A stretch of 64,000 bases of DNA from Nocardia vaccinii NBRC 15922 (GTDB lineage Bacteria > Actinomycetota > Actinomycetes > Mycobacteriales > Mycobacteriaceae): the NCBI RefSeq assembly GCF_001613305.1, contig NZ_BDCC01000005.1, forward strand, positions 62,001-126,000, in the 5' to 3' direction. Position numbers and translations under genes: made by a program. How positions within the stretch are numbered: the stretch's first letter is position 1; every line of letters starts with the position of its first letter. Below the pieces are notes generated by a model. The model made no database searches, had not been told where the DNA came from, and saw nothing but the letters and a program-made list of their open reading frames with translations. Shown here in pieces: positions 17,707-26,792 of the stretch.

Positions 17707-18117
17707 GTGCGAATTCAGCGGCAGGTAGTGGACTATGCGCTTCGGCGCCGGTCGCTGCTGGCCGATGTCTATGCGGGCCGCGTGGCTGTCAGCGAGGTCT
17801 GCGATGCGAATCCATATCTGCTGCGCGCGGCGAAGTTCCACGGACGAGGCAGTGAGGTCACCTGCCCCATCTGCCGGAAAGAGCAGCTGACTCTCGTATC
17901 GTGGGTCTACGGCGACGGACTCGGGCCGGTCGCAGGCTCGGCCCGCACGCCCGAGGAACTGATCCGGCTGGCGGAGACTCGCGAGGAGTTCTCGGTGCAC
18001 GTGGTCGAGGTGTGCCGCAGTTGCAGCTGGAACCATTTGGTGCAGTCCTATGTGCTCGGGCACGCACCGGCGCCTACGCGTCGGCGCACCGGCACCCGTC
18101 GGACCGCCGCCGAGTGA
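17707..18117 (+). CDS. DUF5318 zinc-ribbon-like protein (Rv0049 homologue)
   Basis: The protein has 136 residues. It begins with the conserved RIQRQVVDYALRRRSLLADV and contains two Cys pairs, CPIC and CRSC, spaced as a probable zinc ribbon. The segment ANPYLLRAAKFHG is characteristic of the family. The C-terminus is basic. GTG 17707 is chosen because the family starts there, although an upstream ATG at 17662 has a better ribosome site. The function is unknown; the gene is always next to ponA1 in mycobacteria, as here. Confidence 0.8.
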   Translation: MRIQRQVVDYALRRRSLLADVYAGRVAVSEVCDANPYLLRAAKFHGRGSEVTCPICRKEQLTLVSWVYGDGLGPVAGSARTPEELIRLAETREEFSVHVVEVCRSCSWNHLVQSYVLGHAPAPTRRRTGTRRTAAE

Positions 18118-18208
18118 TGTGTATCGCGCCTGCGGCCCGCTTCGGCGGGCCAGCGGCGGTTGTGATCGGCCGCCACCCGGACCGTTTCGAGTTATGGAGA
18201 TCCGAGCT

Positions 18209-20974
18209 GTGACTTCGCCCTACGACGATGGACCGTCCGGCGGCCGCGCCCGCGGACCGCAATCCGGCCCCGGCGGATATCCCCCGCCGCGCCCGGGGGG
18301 CCCGCCGCAGGGCGGACGGCCACTGCCGCCGGTACGTCCCGGCGGGCAGGCGCCCGGTCCCGGCCCGCGACGCAACGGACCGCCTTCCGGCGATGCGCGC
18401 GCACCGCAGGGTTCCGGCAATGAGCCGCCCCGCGGTCCGGGCGGACAGGTCCCGCGCGGTCCCAGCGGACAGCCGCCACGCCGACCCGCACCGGGCGACC
18501 GGCCCGGCCCGGCCAGCGGCGCGACACAGAAGATCGCCAATCCTTCTTCCGGCGCCACCAAGAAGATCCCGTCCGGCAGCCTCGGCGAGGCCATGGCGAA
18601 CCGGAATCAACGCGGCGGCACCGCGACTCGTCCCCGCCCCGGCGAGAACACCCGGCCACGCACCGGCGCCAACCGGACCGTCGGCGGCACACCGCCGCCG
18701 GGCCCGCCGCCGCGCCGCAACGGCTCGGGTTCCGGTGGCCCCGGCGGGCGCGGCCCCAAGGGCCGCAAGCAGAAATCACCGTGGCGGATCGTCCGCCGCG
18801 TGCTGTACGTACTGCTGGCACTGGGCATCGTCGTGCCGAGCGCGGTCTTCCTGATCGCCTATTCGACGGTTTCCATACCCCAGCCCGGCGACCTCAAAAC
18901 CAATCAGGTCGCCACGATGCTGGCCGACGACGGCACCACGACGATCGGCAAAATCGTTCCGCCGCAAGGTAACCGCACCGACGTCACGATCGATCAGATC
19001 CCGCCGCACGTGCGCAACGCGGTGATCGCCGCGGAGGACCGGTCCTTCTACACCAACCCGGGCTTCTCCATCTCTGGTTTCGCCCGCGCCGTGCGCGACA
19101 ACCTGATGGGAAAGTCCACCGCCGGCGGTGGTTCGACGATCACCCAGCAGTACGTCAAGAACGCAATGGTCGGCAATCAGCACTCGCTGACCCGCAAGAT
19201 GCACGAGCTGGTCATCTCGGCCAAGATGGCGCGGCAGTGGAGTAAGGACGACATCCTCACCGCGTACCTGAACACCATTCCGTTCGGCCGCGGCACCTTC
19301 GGCATCAACGCCGCCGCGCAGGCCTACTTCGGCAAGAAGGTGCAGAATCTGACGGTCGAAGAGGGCGCGATGCTGGCCGCGACGATCAACCAGCCCTACG
19401 GCCTGGACCCGGAGAACAACAAAGCGGGCGCGGTGCAGCGTTGGAACTACGTCCTGGACGGCATGGTCTCGATGGGCAATCTGCCCCAGGCGCAGCGCGT
19501 GACGATGAAGTACCCGAACGTGCTGTCCTCGAGCTCGGGCAATTCGACCAACAAGAACGATCCCGATTCGGGCCCCAACGGCCTGATCAAGCGTCAGGTG
19601 ATGAGCGAACTGGCCGAGGCCGGGATCAGCGACACCCAGATCAACACCGAGGGCCTGCAGATCACCACCACGATCGATGCCAAAGCCCAACAGGCAGCGG
19701 TCGATTCGGTGACCAAGAACCTGAAGGGCGAGCGTCCCGAGGACCGCACGGCCGTGGTGTCGGTCAATCCGAAGGACGGCGGCGTCAAGGCCTACTACGG
19801 CGGCGACAACGGCCAGGGCTTCGATTTCGCCAACGCGGGTCTGATGACCGGTTCGACGTTCAAGGTGTTCGGCCTGGCGGAGAACCTCGAGCTGGGTAAA
19901 CCGCTCTCGACCATGTACTCCAGTGCCGATCTGGACGTGCACGGCATCAAGATCACCAACGCCGAGGGTGAGACCTGTGGCGTCTGCACCATCGCCGAGG
20001 CGCTCAAGCGATCGCTGAACACCAGCTTCTACCGCATGGAACTGGACATGGGCGGCGACGGCCCGGCGAAGATCGCCGCCATGGCGCACAAGCTCGGTAT
20101 CCCGGACACCATCCCGGGCGTGGGCAAGACCCTCACCGAGCCGGACGGTTCCGGCCCCAACGACGGCATCATCCTGGGCCAGTACCAGGTTCGCGCACTC
20201 GACATGGCCTCGGCGTACGCCACGCTCGGCGCCGAGGGCGTCTACCACAAGCCGCATTTCGTGCAGAAGGTCGTCACCGCCGACGGTCAGGTCCTGCTGG
20301 ATCGCGGTCAGGTCGCCGGCGACCGGCGAGTGTCGAAGGCCGTGGCCGACAACGTGATCGCGGCGATGGAGCCCATCGCCCACTCCTCGTTCAAGCACGA
20401 CCTGGCGGGCGGGCGCGTCTCGGCGTCCAAGACCGGTACCACCCAGCTCGGCGACACCGGCCAGAACCGCGACGCCTGGATGATCGGCCTGACCCCCTCG
20501 CTCTCGACCGCCGTGTGGGTCGGTACCGAAAAGGGCGTGGCACTGAAGAAGGCCAACGGCGGAATCATGTACGGCTCCACCCTGCCCTCGGACATCTGGA
20601 AGGACACCATGGACGGCGCGCTCGAGGGCACGCCGAAGGAGACCTTCCCGAAGCCGGATCCGGTCGGCGGCCAGGCCGGTGTTCCGTCCTACTCCGCGCC
20701 GTACACACCGCCGTCGACCACCCAGCAGTTCACGCCGCCGGTGGAGATCACGCCGTCGCAGGTGGAGATCTTCCCGGGCGTCACCATCCCGATCCCGGGA
20801 ATCCACCAGAATCAGAGTCAGCCGCAACAACAGCAACAACAGCAGCAGCCGAGCGACTCGGGGCCGATGTCCGGTCAGCCCGTCGCACCCGACGGGACCT
20901 GGCCGAGCACCGCGGTGCCCGGCGAGAGCAACAACAGCAATAGCGACTCGAACAGCTCACCGGGCAACCGGTAG
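18209..20974 (+). CDS. ponA1: bifunctional class A penicillin-binding protein PonA1-type
   Basis: The protein has 921 residues. A very long Pro/Gly/Arg-rich cytoplasmic tail (about 1-195) precedes one membrane helix. The transglycosylase has catalytic Glu276 in AAEDRSFY. The transpeptidase carries S549-T-F-K552, SLN at 602 and K741-TG. The C-terminal extracellular tail is Pro-rich, contains QVEIFPGVTIPIPG, then a polyglutamine run and an Asn/Ser-rich end. GGAGA nine bases before GTG 18209 supports the start. It builds peptidoglycan at the growing pole in mycobacteria, where phosphorylation of the cytoplasmic tail regulates it (known for M. tuberculosis PonA1). Position and neighbours match Rv0050. 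Confidence 0.92.
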   Translation: MTSPYDDGPSGGRARGPQSGPGGYPPPRPGGPPQGGRPLPPVRPGGQAPGPGPRRNGPPSGDARAPQGSGNEPPRGPGGQVPRGPSGQPPRRPAPGDRPGPASGATQKIANPSSGATKKIPSGSLGEAMANRNQRGGTATRPRPGENTRPRTGANRTVGGTPPPGPPPRRNGSGSGGPGGRGPKGRKQKSPWRIVRRVLYVLLALGIVVPSAVFLIAYSTVSIPQPGDLKTNQVATMLADDGTTTIGKIVPPQGNRTDVTIDQIPPHVRNAVIAAEDRSFYTNPGFSISGFARAVRDNLMGKSTAGGGSTITQQYVKNAMVGNQHSLTRKMHELVISAKMARQWSKDDILTAYLNTIPFGRGTFGINAAAQAYFGKKVQNLTVEEGAMLAATINQPYGLDPENNKAGAVQRWNYVLDGMVSMGNLPQAQRVTMKYPNVLSSSSGNSTNKNDPDSGPNGLIKRQVMSELAEAGISDTQINTEGLQITTTIDAKAQQAAVDSVTKNLKGERPEDRTAVVSVNPKDGGVKAYYGGDNGQGFDFANAGLMTGSTFKVFGLAENLELGKPLSTMYSSADLDVHGIKITNAEGETCGVCTIAEALKRSLNTSFYRMELDMGGDGPAKIAAMAHKLGIPDTIPGVGKTLTEPDGSGPNDGIILGQYQVRALDMASAYATLGAEGVYHKPHFVQKVVTADGQVLLDRGQVAGDRRVSKAVADNVIAAMEPIAHSSFKHDLAGGRVSASKTGTTQLGDTGQNRDAWMIGLTPSLSTAVWVGTEKGVALKKANGGIMYGSTLPSDIWKDTMDGALEGTPKETFPKPDPVGGQAGVPSYSAPYTPPSTTQQFTPPVEITPSQVEIFPGVTIPIPGIHQNQSQPQQQQQQQQPSDSGPMSGQPVAPDGTWPSTAVPGESNNSNSDSNSSPGNR

Positions 20975-20985
20975 CGTCGGTTGGC

Positions 20986-22695
20986 GTGTTCGAGGAGCAA
21001 TTGGCGAAGGCGCATCCAGGACCCCGGGGGGAAATGCGGGAATCACCAGACCGATACCCGTCCCCGGTCCCGGACGCCGAGCCCCGCTCGGCGACCTGGC
21101 GTGATCGTCCGAGCCGTACCGATCCGCTGACCTCGCAACTGTCCACCGCGATCGGCGGACCGGTCGGCGACCACGCCCTCATCGGCCGGTCGCGATTCTG
21201 GACTCCACTGCGGGTCATGCTGGCCTTCGCGGTGGTCATGCTGGCCCTGAGCTGGGGCGGCAAGGCCGCGTGCATCCAGCAGACCACCACCGGCGACGGC
21301 CGCGCGACCCTGGACTGGAACAACGGCCGCCAATACGTGGCGATGTGCTACTCCGACACCGTGCCGCTGTACGGTGCGGAACGCCTGGACGAAGGCGCGT
21401 TCCCGTACAAGAAGAGCTGGACCGAATTCGGCTCGGACGGCAAAGCACACACCCGGTACATGGAATATCCCGTGCTTTCCGGTCTCTACCAGTACGTTTC
21501 GATGGAGCTGGCCAATGTGTGGGATTCGCTACCGCTGCCCGGTGCGCTGCCGGTGGTGGTGTATTTCAACGTCGCTGTGATCGGTCTTGCGATGGCCTGG
21601 CTGGTGACGGTCTGGGCCTCCACGCAACTGGCCGGGCGGCGGGTGTGGGATGCCGCGCTGGTGGCGCTCTCGCCGCTGGTGCTGGTGCACGCGTTCACCA
21701 ATTTCGACGCGCTGGCAACGGCATTCGCCGCCACCGGGATGCTCGCCTGGGCGCGTCGCCGCCCGGTCCTCGCGGGTGTGCTGCTCGGACTGGGCGGTGC
21801 GGCGAAACTGTATCCGCTGCTGCTGCTCGGTCCGATCGTTGTGCTGTGCCTGCGCAGCGCCGATCGGCAGCGCATGCCCGGGATACGAGAGTTGCTGCGC
21901 CGCAGGGGTTCCGGCCTCCGCGATGCGTTGACCGAGTACCTCGCGGGGGCCAGGATCAGCCCACTGCGCGCCGCGGGGGTAACCGTCGCCGCCGCGGCGG
22001 GCAGCTGGATCGTGGTGAATCTGCCGATCGCCGTGCCGTTCACGAACGGATGGTGGGAGTTCTTCCGGCTCAACACCCAGCGGCAGGCCGACCCGGATTC
22101 GATCTACAACGTGATCACCTCGTTCACCGGCTGGACCGGCTTCGACGGCACGCTCACCCCGGAGCAGACGCCCTCGGTGCTGAACACGGTCTCCCTGCTG
22201 CTGTTCGTGCTGGCCTGTGCCGCAATCGCTTACATCGCTCTCACCGCGTCGCGGCGGCCGCGGCTGGCGCAGCTGGCCTTCCTGGTGGTCGCGGCATTCC
22301 TGCTGACCAACAAGGTGTGGAGTCCGCAGTATTCGCTGTGGCTCGTCCCGCTCGCCGTGTTGGCCCTGCCGAATCGCCGAATCCTGTTGACCTGGATGAC
22401 GATCGACGCACTGGTGTGGTTCCCGCGCATGTACTACTACCTGGGCACGGATCGCAAGGGCGTACCCGAGCAGTGGTTCACCGGGACGGTCTTCCTGCGC
22501 GATCTCGCCGTGATCGCGTTGTGCGCCTTGATCGTTCGGCAGATCTACCGTCCGGCCGAGGATCTGGTGCGGCTGGAGGGGGTCGACGACCCGATCGGCG
22601 GAATCCTGGACCGCGCACCGGATCCGCTGCTTCCGTGGTTGCCCACCTTCCTGCGGCCGCACGTTTCGCATATCGCCGCACCATCGGTGCGCTGA
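20986..22695 (+). CDS. GT87 (DUF2029) integral membrane glycosyltransferase-like protein, Rv0051 homologue
   Basis: The protein has 569 residues. It has a polar N-terminal tail of about 70 residues, then about ten membrane helices with a large first extracytoplasmic loop (KAACIQQ, YVAMCYSDTVPLYG, TRYMEYPVLSGLYQY). The YSD and EYPVL motifs are typical of the polyprenyl-phosphate-mannose-dependent GT87 family that adds mannose to envelope lipids and glycans. GTG 20986 is 12 bases after ponA1, so the two are one transcript. The donor and acceptor cannot be told from sequence. Confidence 0.75.
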   Translation: MFEEQLAKAHPGPRGEMRESPDRYPSPVPDAEPRSATWRDRPSRTDPLTSQLSTAIGGPVGDHALIGRSRFWTPLRVMLAFAVVMLALSWGGKAACIQQTTTGDGRATLDWNNGRQYVAMCYSDTVPLYGAERLDEGAFPYKKSWTEFGSDGKAHTRYMEYPVLSGLYQYVSMELANVWDSLPLPGALPVVVYFNVAVIGLAMAWLVTVWASTQLAGRRVWDAALVALSPLVLVHAFTNFDALATAFAATGMLAWARRRPVLAGVLLGLGGAAKLYPLLLLGPIVVLCLRSADRQRMPGIRELLRRRGSGLRDALTEYLAGARISPLRAAGVTVAAAAGSWIVVNLPIAVPFTNGWWEFFRLNTQRQADPDSIYNVITSFTGWTGFDGTLTPEQTPSVLNTVSLLLFVLACAAIAYIALTASRRPRLAQLAFLVVAAFLLTNKVWSPQYSLWLVPLAVLALPNRRILLTWMTIDALVWFPRMYYYLGTDRKGVPEQWFTGTVFLRDLAVIALCALIVRQIYRPAEDLVRLEGVDDPIGGILDRAPDPLLPWLPTFLRPHVSHIAAPSVR

Positions 22696-22729
22696 CGCCG
22701 CCGCCGGAACCGTTGCGCACCGGGACTTT

Positions 22730-24178
22730 TCAGGAGGACACCGGAACCAGCTCGTCGCTGGGACGCCGTGGCTCGGCCGGGCCGGACGCACGACGCCCGC
22801 GCGCCGGTGCGTAGCCGAAGGCGAAGAGCAGATACACCAGCAGCATCGCCCGGCCCCACACGCCGAACAGCACGAAATGCTTCTCCACCTCTGCCGTGGA
22901 ACCCGTGCTCAGCACGTAGAAGTAGCGGAAGATCCCGATGCCGAGCGACGCGTCGGCCAGCAGATATGCCACCACCACCGACCACGGAATTTCCAGCAGC
23001 ACCAGGAACGGGATCAGCCACAGCGTGTACTGCGGCGAATGCACCTTGTGGAACAACAGGAATCCACACAGCATCGCGGCGCTCACGCCCACCCACGGAA
23101 ACAACCCACTGGCCTGATAACGCCGCCAGCCCAACCACAGCGCCAGCGCGAACGAACAGACCACCAGCATCGGCGAGGCCGCGGACACGACGTCCTGGAA
23201 GGACCGTTCGGCGCCGGGCGTATCGCCGAACAGCGGCCGCAGTCCCCAGAACCAGATCGAATTGGTGGTGATGTCGGCCTGCCGCAACTCCTGGAACGTG
23301 AACGACGCCCGCCAGCCCTGATATCCGGCCAGGGCGAACGGCAGATTGATCAGTACCGCCGTCCCGATCGCCGCCCCGGCAACCGCGCACGCGCCGCGTA
23401 TGTCATACCGCCGCGTCAGCCGGGCCAGCGCGCCCTCGTCCTGGTCCGGCTCGGAATCGACCCGTCGCGCGCTGCGATGACGCAGCGCGTCCAGACCGTC
23501 GCTACCGCCGACCAGGACGTGAAGCATCAAGGGCAGCACGAAGATTCCGGGATACAACTTCAGGCAGAAGCCGATGCCCAACAGTATCGCCGCGATCACA
23601 CCGCGGGTGCGCACCGAAAATCTGGTCAACGCGGTGACCACGTACACCGCGCCGACCGCCGTGCACACCACCGGCAGCTCCCAGTTGTGGAACGCGTACA
23701 GCACCAGCGGCGGCCCGGCCGCCCACAGCAGCGCCGCCATTCCGGACATCCGCCCCAGCATCCACGCCGTCGCCAGCGCGAAGGGGGCCAGCAGCAGCGC
23801 CGAATGCAGCAGGAAGGCCGCGTCGGTGTGCGCGCCCACCGCACCGAGCCACATCAGCAGTCCGCTCAGCACCGGATATTCCACCGCGCCGCCGGTCAGC
23901 GCGCCGTGTGCGGTGATCCCGCCGGTGAGATACGGAAATACATGCTCGTTGATATCGCGGCCCAGCCACAGGAACTGGATATCGGAATAGCAGACGTGCG
24001 CATCCTTGATGTGATCGAATGCCGAGCTGCGGCCGTTCGATTCGAAGGGCGCCCCCGCGCATCGCGCCTTGTTCAGATATGCGAACAGCAGCGTCACACC
24101 GCACAGCAACAGCATCGTCACCGCGGCGACCCGGCCCGGCCGCGGGAGGTTCGCCCGTGTTCCCGGACGATTCGACAT
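22730..24178 (-). CDS. GT87 (DUF2029) integral membrane glycosyltransferase-like protein, second copy
   Basis: The protein has 482 residues with about ten membrane helices. It is a paralogue of the preceding gene: the first periplasmic loop has the same KARCAG, HVCYSDIQFLWLGRDI and VEYPVLSGLLMWLG elements, and near the C-terminus both have FHKVHSPQYTLWLIP-type blocks. ATG 24178 is the best start because the first membrane helix follows soon after; no strong ribosome site is visible. It converges on the first copy and diverges from rpsF. In M. tuberculosis a different gene lies at this place, so this copy was inserted or kept in this lineage. Confidence 0.72.
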   Translation of the reverse strand: MSNRPGTRANLPRPGRVAAVTMLLLCGVTLLFAYLNKARCAGAPFESNGRSSAFDHIKDAHVCYSDIQFLWLGRDINEHVFPYLTGGITAHGALTGGAVEYPVLSGLLMWLGAVGAHTDAAFLLHSALLLAPFALATAWMLGRMSGMAALLWAAGPPLVLYAFHNWELPVVCTAVGAVYVVTALTRFSVRTRGVIAAILLGIGFCLKLYPGIFVLPLMLHVLVGGSDGLDALRHRSARRVDSEPDQDEGALARLTRRYDIRGACAVAGAAIGTAVLINLPFALAGYQGWRASFTFQELRQADITTNSIWFWGLRPLFGDTPGAERSFQDVVSAASPMLVVCSFALALWLGWRRYQASGLFPWVGVSAAMLCGFLLFHKVHSPQYTLWLIPFLVLLEIPWSVVVAYLLADASLGIGIFRYFYVLSTGSTAEVEKHFVLFGVWGRAMLLVYLLFAFGYAPARGRRASGPAEPRRPSDELVPVSS

Positions 24179-24298
24179 GACACCCACGATAGGTGTCTGT
24201 ACCCAAATTCCGCGCGGGCAGCTCTGCGTGAAGATCGATTTCGCGACCGAATACCTGCTCATGTAGCCTTGGCGGGTTGCTGACGCAACGACCCTCCT

Positions 24299-24341
24299 GC
24301 CACGGAACGTCCGTGGCCGCACCAAGACCACAGGAGGTGAT
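24299..24341 (+). promoter_or_regulatory. rpsF leader hairpin and strong ribosome site
   Basis: GCCACGGA-ACG-TCCGTGGC forms a perfect eight-base stem (24299-24317), 14 bases before an extended Shine-Dalgarno AGGAGGTGAT (24332-24341). A second smaller hairpin (GTTGC-TGAC-GCAAC) lies just upstream. Leaders of rpsF in many bacteria bind the S6:S18 protein pair for feedback control; whether this hairpin is that element was not established. Confidence 0.45.
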
Positions 24342-24349
24342 GGGTTCCC

Positions 24350-24640
24350 ATGCGTCATTACGAAGTGATGGTCATCCTCGATCCGAGCCTGGATGAGCGT
24401 ACCGTCGGTCCGAATCTGGACACTATGCTGAACGTCGTGAAGACCGACGGCGGCAAGGTCGACAAGGTCGACATCTGGGGCCGCCGTCGGCTGGCCTACG
24501 AAATCTCCAAGCAGAGTGAAGGCATCTACGCGGTCGTCGATCTGACCGCCGAGCCTGCCACCGTGAGCGAGCTCGACCGCCAGCTGGGACTCAACGAGTC
24601 GGTCCTGCGCACCAAGGTGCTGCGCGCCGACAAGAAGTAG
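24350..24640 (+). CDS. rpsF: 30S ribosomal protein S6
   Basis: The protein has 96 residues, the normal length, with the family blocks [26 protein letters not shown] and a C-terminal [12 protein letters not shown]. It is the first gene of the conserved rpsF-ssb-rpsR-rplI operon. It binds 16S rRNA on the platform of the small subunit together with S18. Confidence 0.97.
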   Translation: MRHYEVMVILDPSLDERTVGPNLDTMLNVVKTDGGKVDKVDIWGRRRLAYEISKQSEGIYAVVDLTAEPATVSELDRQLGLNESVLRTKVLRADKK

Positions 24641-24741
24641 AGGCCCCTGTCCCCCGCGTACTCGTTTGCGTCGGTGCCTGTCTCTAGGCTCTAGCGCAAC
24701 AACGCGATTACGCGGACCGCACCGGAGAGCAGGAGGAACCC

Positions 24742-25290
24742 ATGGCAGGCGACACGGTCATCACCGTCATCGGAAATTTGACGGCGGACCCGGAGCTTCG
24801 ATTCACGCCCGCGGGCGCCGCGGTGGCGAATTTCACCGTCGCATCCACCCCCCGCGTGTTCGACCGAAACGCGAACGAATGGAAAGACGGCGAGGCTCTG
24901 TTCCTGCGCTGCAACATCTGGCGTGAAGCGGCCGAGAATGTGGCCGAGTCGCTGACCAGGGGTTCGCGCGTGATCGTGAGCGGTCGCCTCAAGCAGCGCT
25001 CCTACGAGACCCGCGAGGGTGAGAAGCGCACTGTCGTGGAACTCGAGGTCGACGAGATCGGCCCCTCGCTGCGCTACGCCACCGCCAAGGTCAACCGGAC
25101 CACGCGCGGCGGTGGCGGTGGCGGCGGTGGCTACTCCAATACCAATTCCGGTGGTGGTGGGGGCTTCGGCGGCTCCAACGGTGGCGGCGGTCGCGGCGGA
25201 CAGAACGCCGGCGGCGACGACCCGTGGGGCAGCGCCCCCGCAGCCGGCTCCTTCGGGGGCGGCGCAATGGACGACGAACCGCCGTTCTAG
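24742..25290 (+). CDS. ssb: single-stranded DNA-binding protein
   Basis: The protein has 182 residues. The OB-fold occupies residues 1 to about 115 ([35 protein letters not shown]). A glycine-rich flexible linker (about 120-160) and an acidic tip DDEPPF, the usual docking site for replication partners, complete the protein. AGGAGGAACCC precedes ATG 24742. It acts at replication forks and lies in the ribosomal operon close to dnaB, the typical actinobacterial order. Confidence 0.96.
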   Translation: MAGDTVITVIGNLTADPELRFTPAGAAVANFTVASTPRVFDRNANEWKDGEALFLRCNIWREAAENVAESLTRGSRVIVSGRLKQRSYETREGEKRTVVELEVDEIGPSLRYATAKVNRTTRGGGGGGGGYSNTNSGGGGGFGGSNGGGGRGGQNAGGDDPWGSAPAAGSFGGGAMDDEPPF

Positions 25291-25347
25291 AACGGCTTTC
25301 ATACGGGGTCACGAATGTGACTCCCAGGCAATACGGAGAACGAGACC

Positions 25348-25617
25348 ATGGCCAAAGCACCGGCACGCGAAAAGGTGCTGAAGAAGAAGGCCTGCGCCTT
25401 CTGCAAGGAAAGCAAGGCTGCTGCCAAGGACGGCAAGAAGTTCGCGGCCATCGACTACAAGGACACGACGCTGCTGCGCAAGTACGTGAGCGACCGCGGC
25501 AAGATCCGCGCGCGCCGCGTCACCGGCAACTGCGTGCAGCACCAGCGCGATATCGCCATTGCGGTGAAGAACTCGCGCGAAGTGGCGCTGCTGCCGTACG
25601 TGTCCACGGCTCGCTGA
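25348..25617 (+). CDS. rpsR: 30S ribosomal protein S18, zinc-binding (C+) type
   Basis: The protein has 89 residues. C16 and C19 (CAFC) with C62 and H65 (NCVQHQ) give four potential zinc ligands, the C+ form. Many actinobacteria keep a second C- copy elsewhere for zinc starvation. The remaining blocks ([24 protein letters not shown]) are standard. It partners with S6 encoded upstream in the operon. Confidence 0.96.
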   Translation: MAKAPAREKVLKKKACAFCKESKAAAKDGKKFAAIDYKDTTLLRKYVSDRGKIRARRVTGNCVQHQRDIAIAVKNSREVALLPYVSTAR

Positions 25618-25633
25618 GAACGGGAGGAACACA

Positions 25634-26089
25634 ATGAAGCTGATTCTGACCGCTGATGTGGACAACCTCGGCGCACCCGGCGACACCGTCGAGGTCAAGG
25701 ACGGTTACGGCCGCAACTTCCTGCTTCCGCGTGGGCTGGCGATCGTCGCCACCCGCGGCGCGGAGAAGCAGGTCGCGGGCATCCGTCGCGCGCAGGACGC
25801 GCGCAAGGTGCGCGACCTGGACCACGCCAACGAGCTCAAGCAGGCCATCGAGGGCCTGGAGTCGGTCTCGCTGTCGGTGAAGACCGCGGGTACCGGCAAG
25901 CTGTTCGGCTCGGTCACCACCGCCGACGTCGCGGGCGCCATCAAGGCTGCCGGTGGCCCGGTGCTGGACAAGCGCAGCATCGAACTGCCCAAGGCGCACA
26001 TCAAGAGCACCGGTAAGCACGGTGTCGTGGTGCATCTGCACCCGGATGTGGCCGCCAAGTTCACCCTGCAGGTCGACCCCGCGGAGTGA
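25634..26089 (+). CDS. rplI: 50S ribosomal protein L9
   Basis: The protein has 151 residues. The N-terminal rRNA-binding domain has [17 protein letters not shown] and [13 protein letters not shown]; the long linker helix and C-terminal domain ([28 protein letters not shown]) are complete. GGGAGGAACACA precedes the ATG. It is the last gene of the operon; a hairpin follows. Confidence 0.97.
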   Translation: MKLILTADVDNLGAPGDTVEVKDGYGRNFLLPRGLAIVATRGAEKQVAGIRRAQDARKVRDLDHANELKQAIEGLESVSLSVKTAGTGKLFGSVTTADVAGAIKAAGGPVLDKRSIELPKAHIKSTGKHGVVVHLHPDVAAKFTLQVDPAE

Positions 26090-26792
26090 TCTCGCGCACG
26101 AGCGCATGACGTTCGGAGGCCGCCTTCGTGCCAGGTGTACGAGGGCGGTCTTCGATCGTGTTCCGGCGCGCCCGGACCTTCATTAACCGGAAGTTAGCCG
26201 GATTTTCTCCGCGGTAATGACTCTCTTTCTGGATCGATCTTCGGCCCGACCTCGACGTATTCGGGACAAGATGGGGATAACCGATCGAACCGACCGATCG
26301 TATTGTGACCCTCGTCATATCCGACGAGCGCGCTGTTAACCTGACACGCCCGGCTGTTCATCTCGAACGACACGCCGCCGCTTTGTTAATCCACATGTGC
26401 GTAACTGCGAAAATGCTATTTGACCTTGCTGTTGTGTTGAGCGCGAGCCGGTTTTCCCCAGATATTCCACATGGGGTGCACAACAGCAGGTGAACTATCC
26501 CCAGTTTATCCACAACTGCATGCACAGCATGGTTTGGTAGTCCCCAGCCCGGTCCCATAGGTTCGATCCGATGTCGTGATCCGGTACCCGGACCCGCACG
26601 ATCTCCTCGGCCTCGCAGCGTGCACCATCGGTTTGCTCCGTGCCGCCCCGCAGCATCCGCGCCTCGTCGCGACGGTGCTGCACAGGACGGCCCGGCCCGC
26701 TGTGGGGGACGCGAAAGTGTCGGTGCCCAGGGGTAGAACAGGTCATCGATAGCGTTACCGCCGGGCGTGATGAGAGAGGACGGTCGAGTCTC
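26090..26792. other. 700-base gene-free dnaB upstream region with DnaA-box-like motifs
   Basis: After the rplI terminator the sequence is clearly more AT-rich than its surroundings from about 26165 to 26520. It contains one perfect DnaA box TTATCCACA at 26506-26514, a one-mismatch copy TAATCCACA at 26387-26395 and a two-mismatch copy TATTCCACA at 26463-26471, all in the same orientation. The dnaB promoter should lie in this region. No convincing gene is seen; the short frames here lack ribosome sites. Confidence 0.55.
26117..26151 (+). terminator. probable terminator of the rpsF-rplI operon
   Basis: Arms AGGCCGCCTTCGT (26117-26129) and ACGAGGGCGGTCT (26139-26151) pair with one mismatch and one G-U type change around a nine-base loop, 28 bases after the rplI stop, followed by TTCGATCGTGTT. 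Confidence 0.6.

Noticed and set aside
18776..20839. 687-codon minus-strand frame
   Set aside because: Exact antisense of the PonA1-type gene, no domain or ribosome site.
26090..26792. Chromosomal origin of replication
   Set aside because: Only one perfect DnaA box and no dnaA, dnaN or gyrase genes nearby; more likely a dnaB promoter region.
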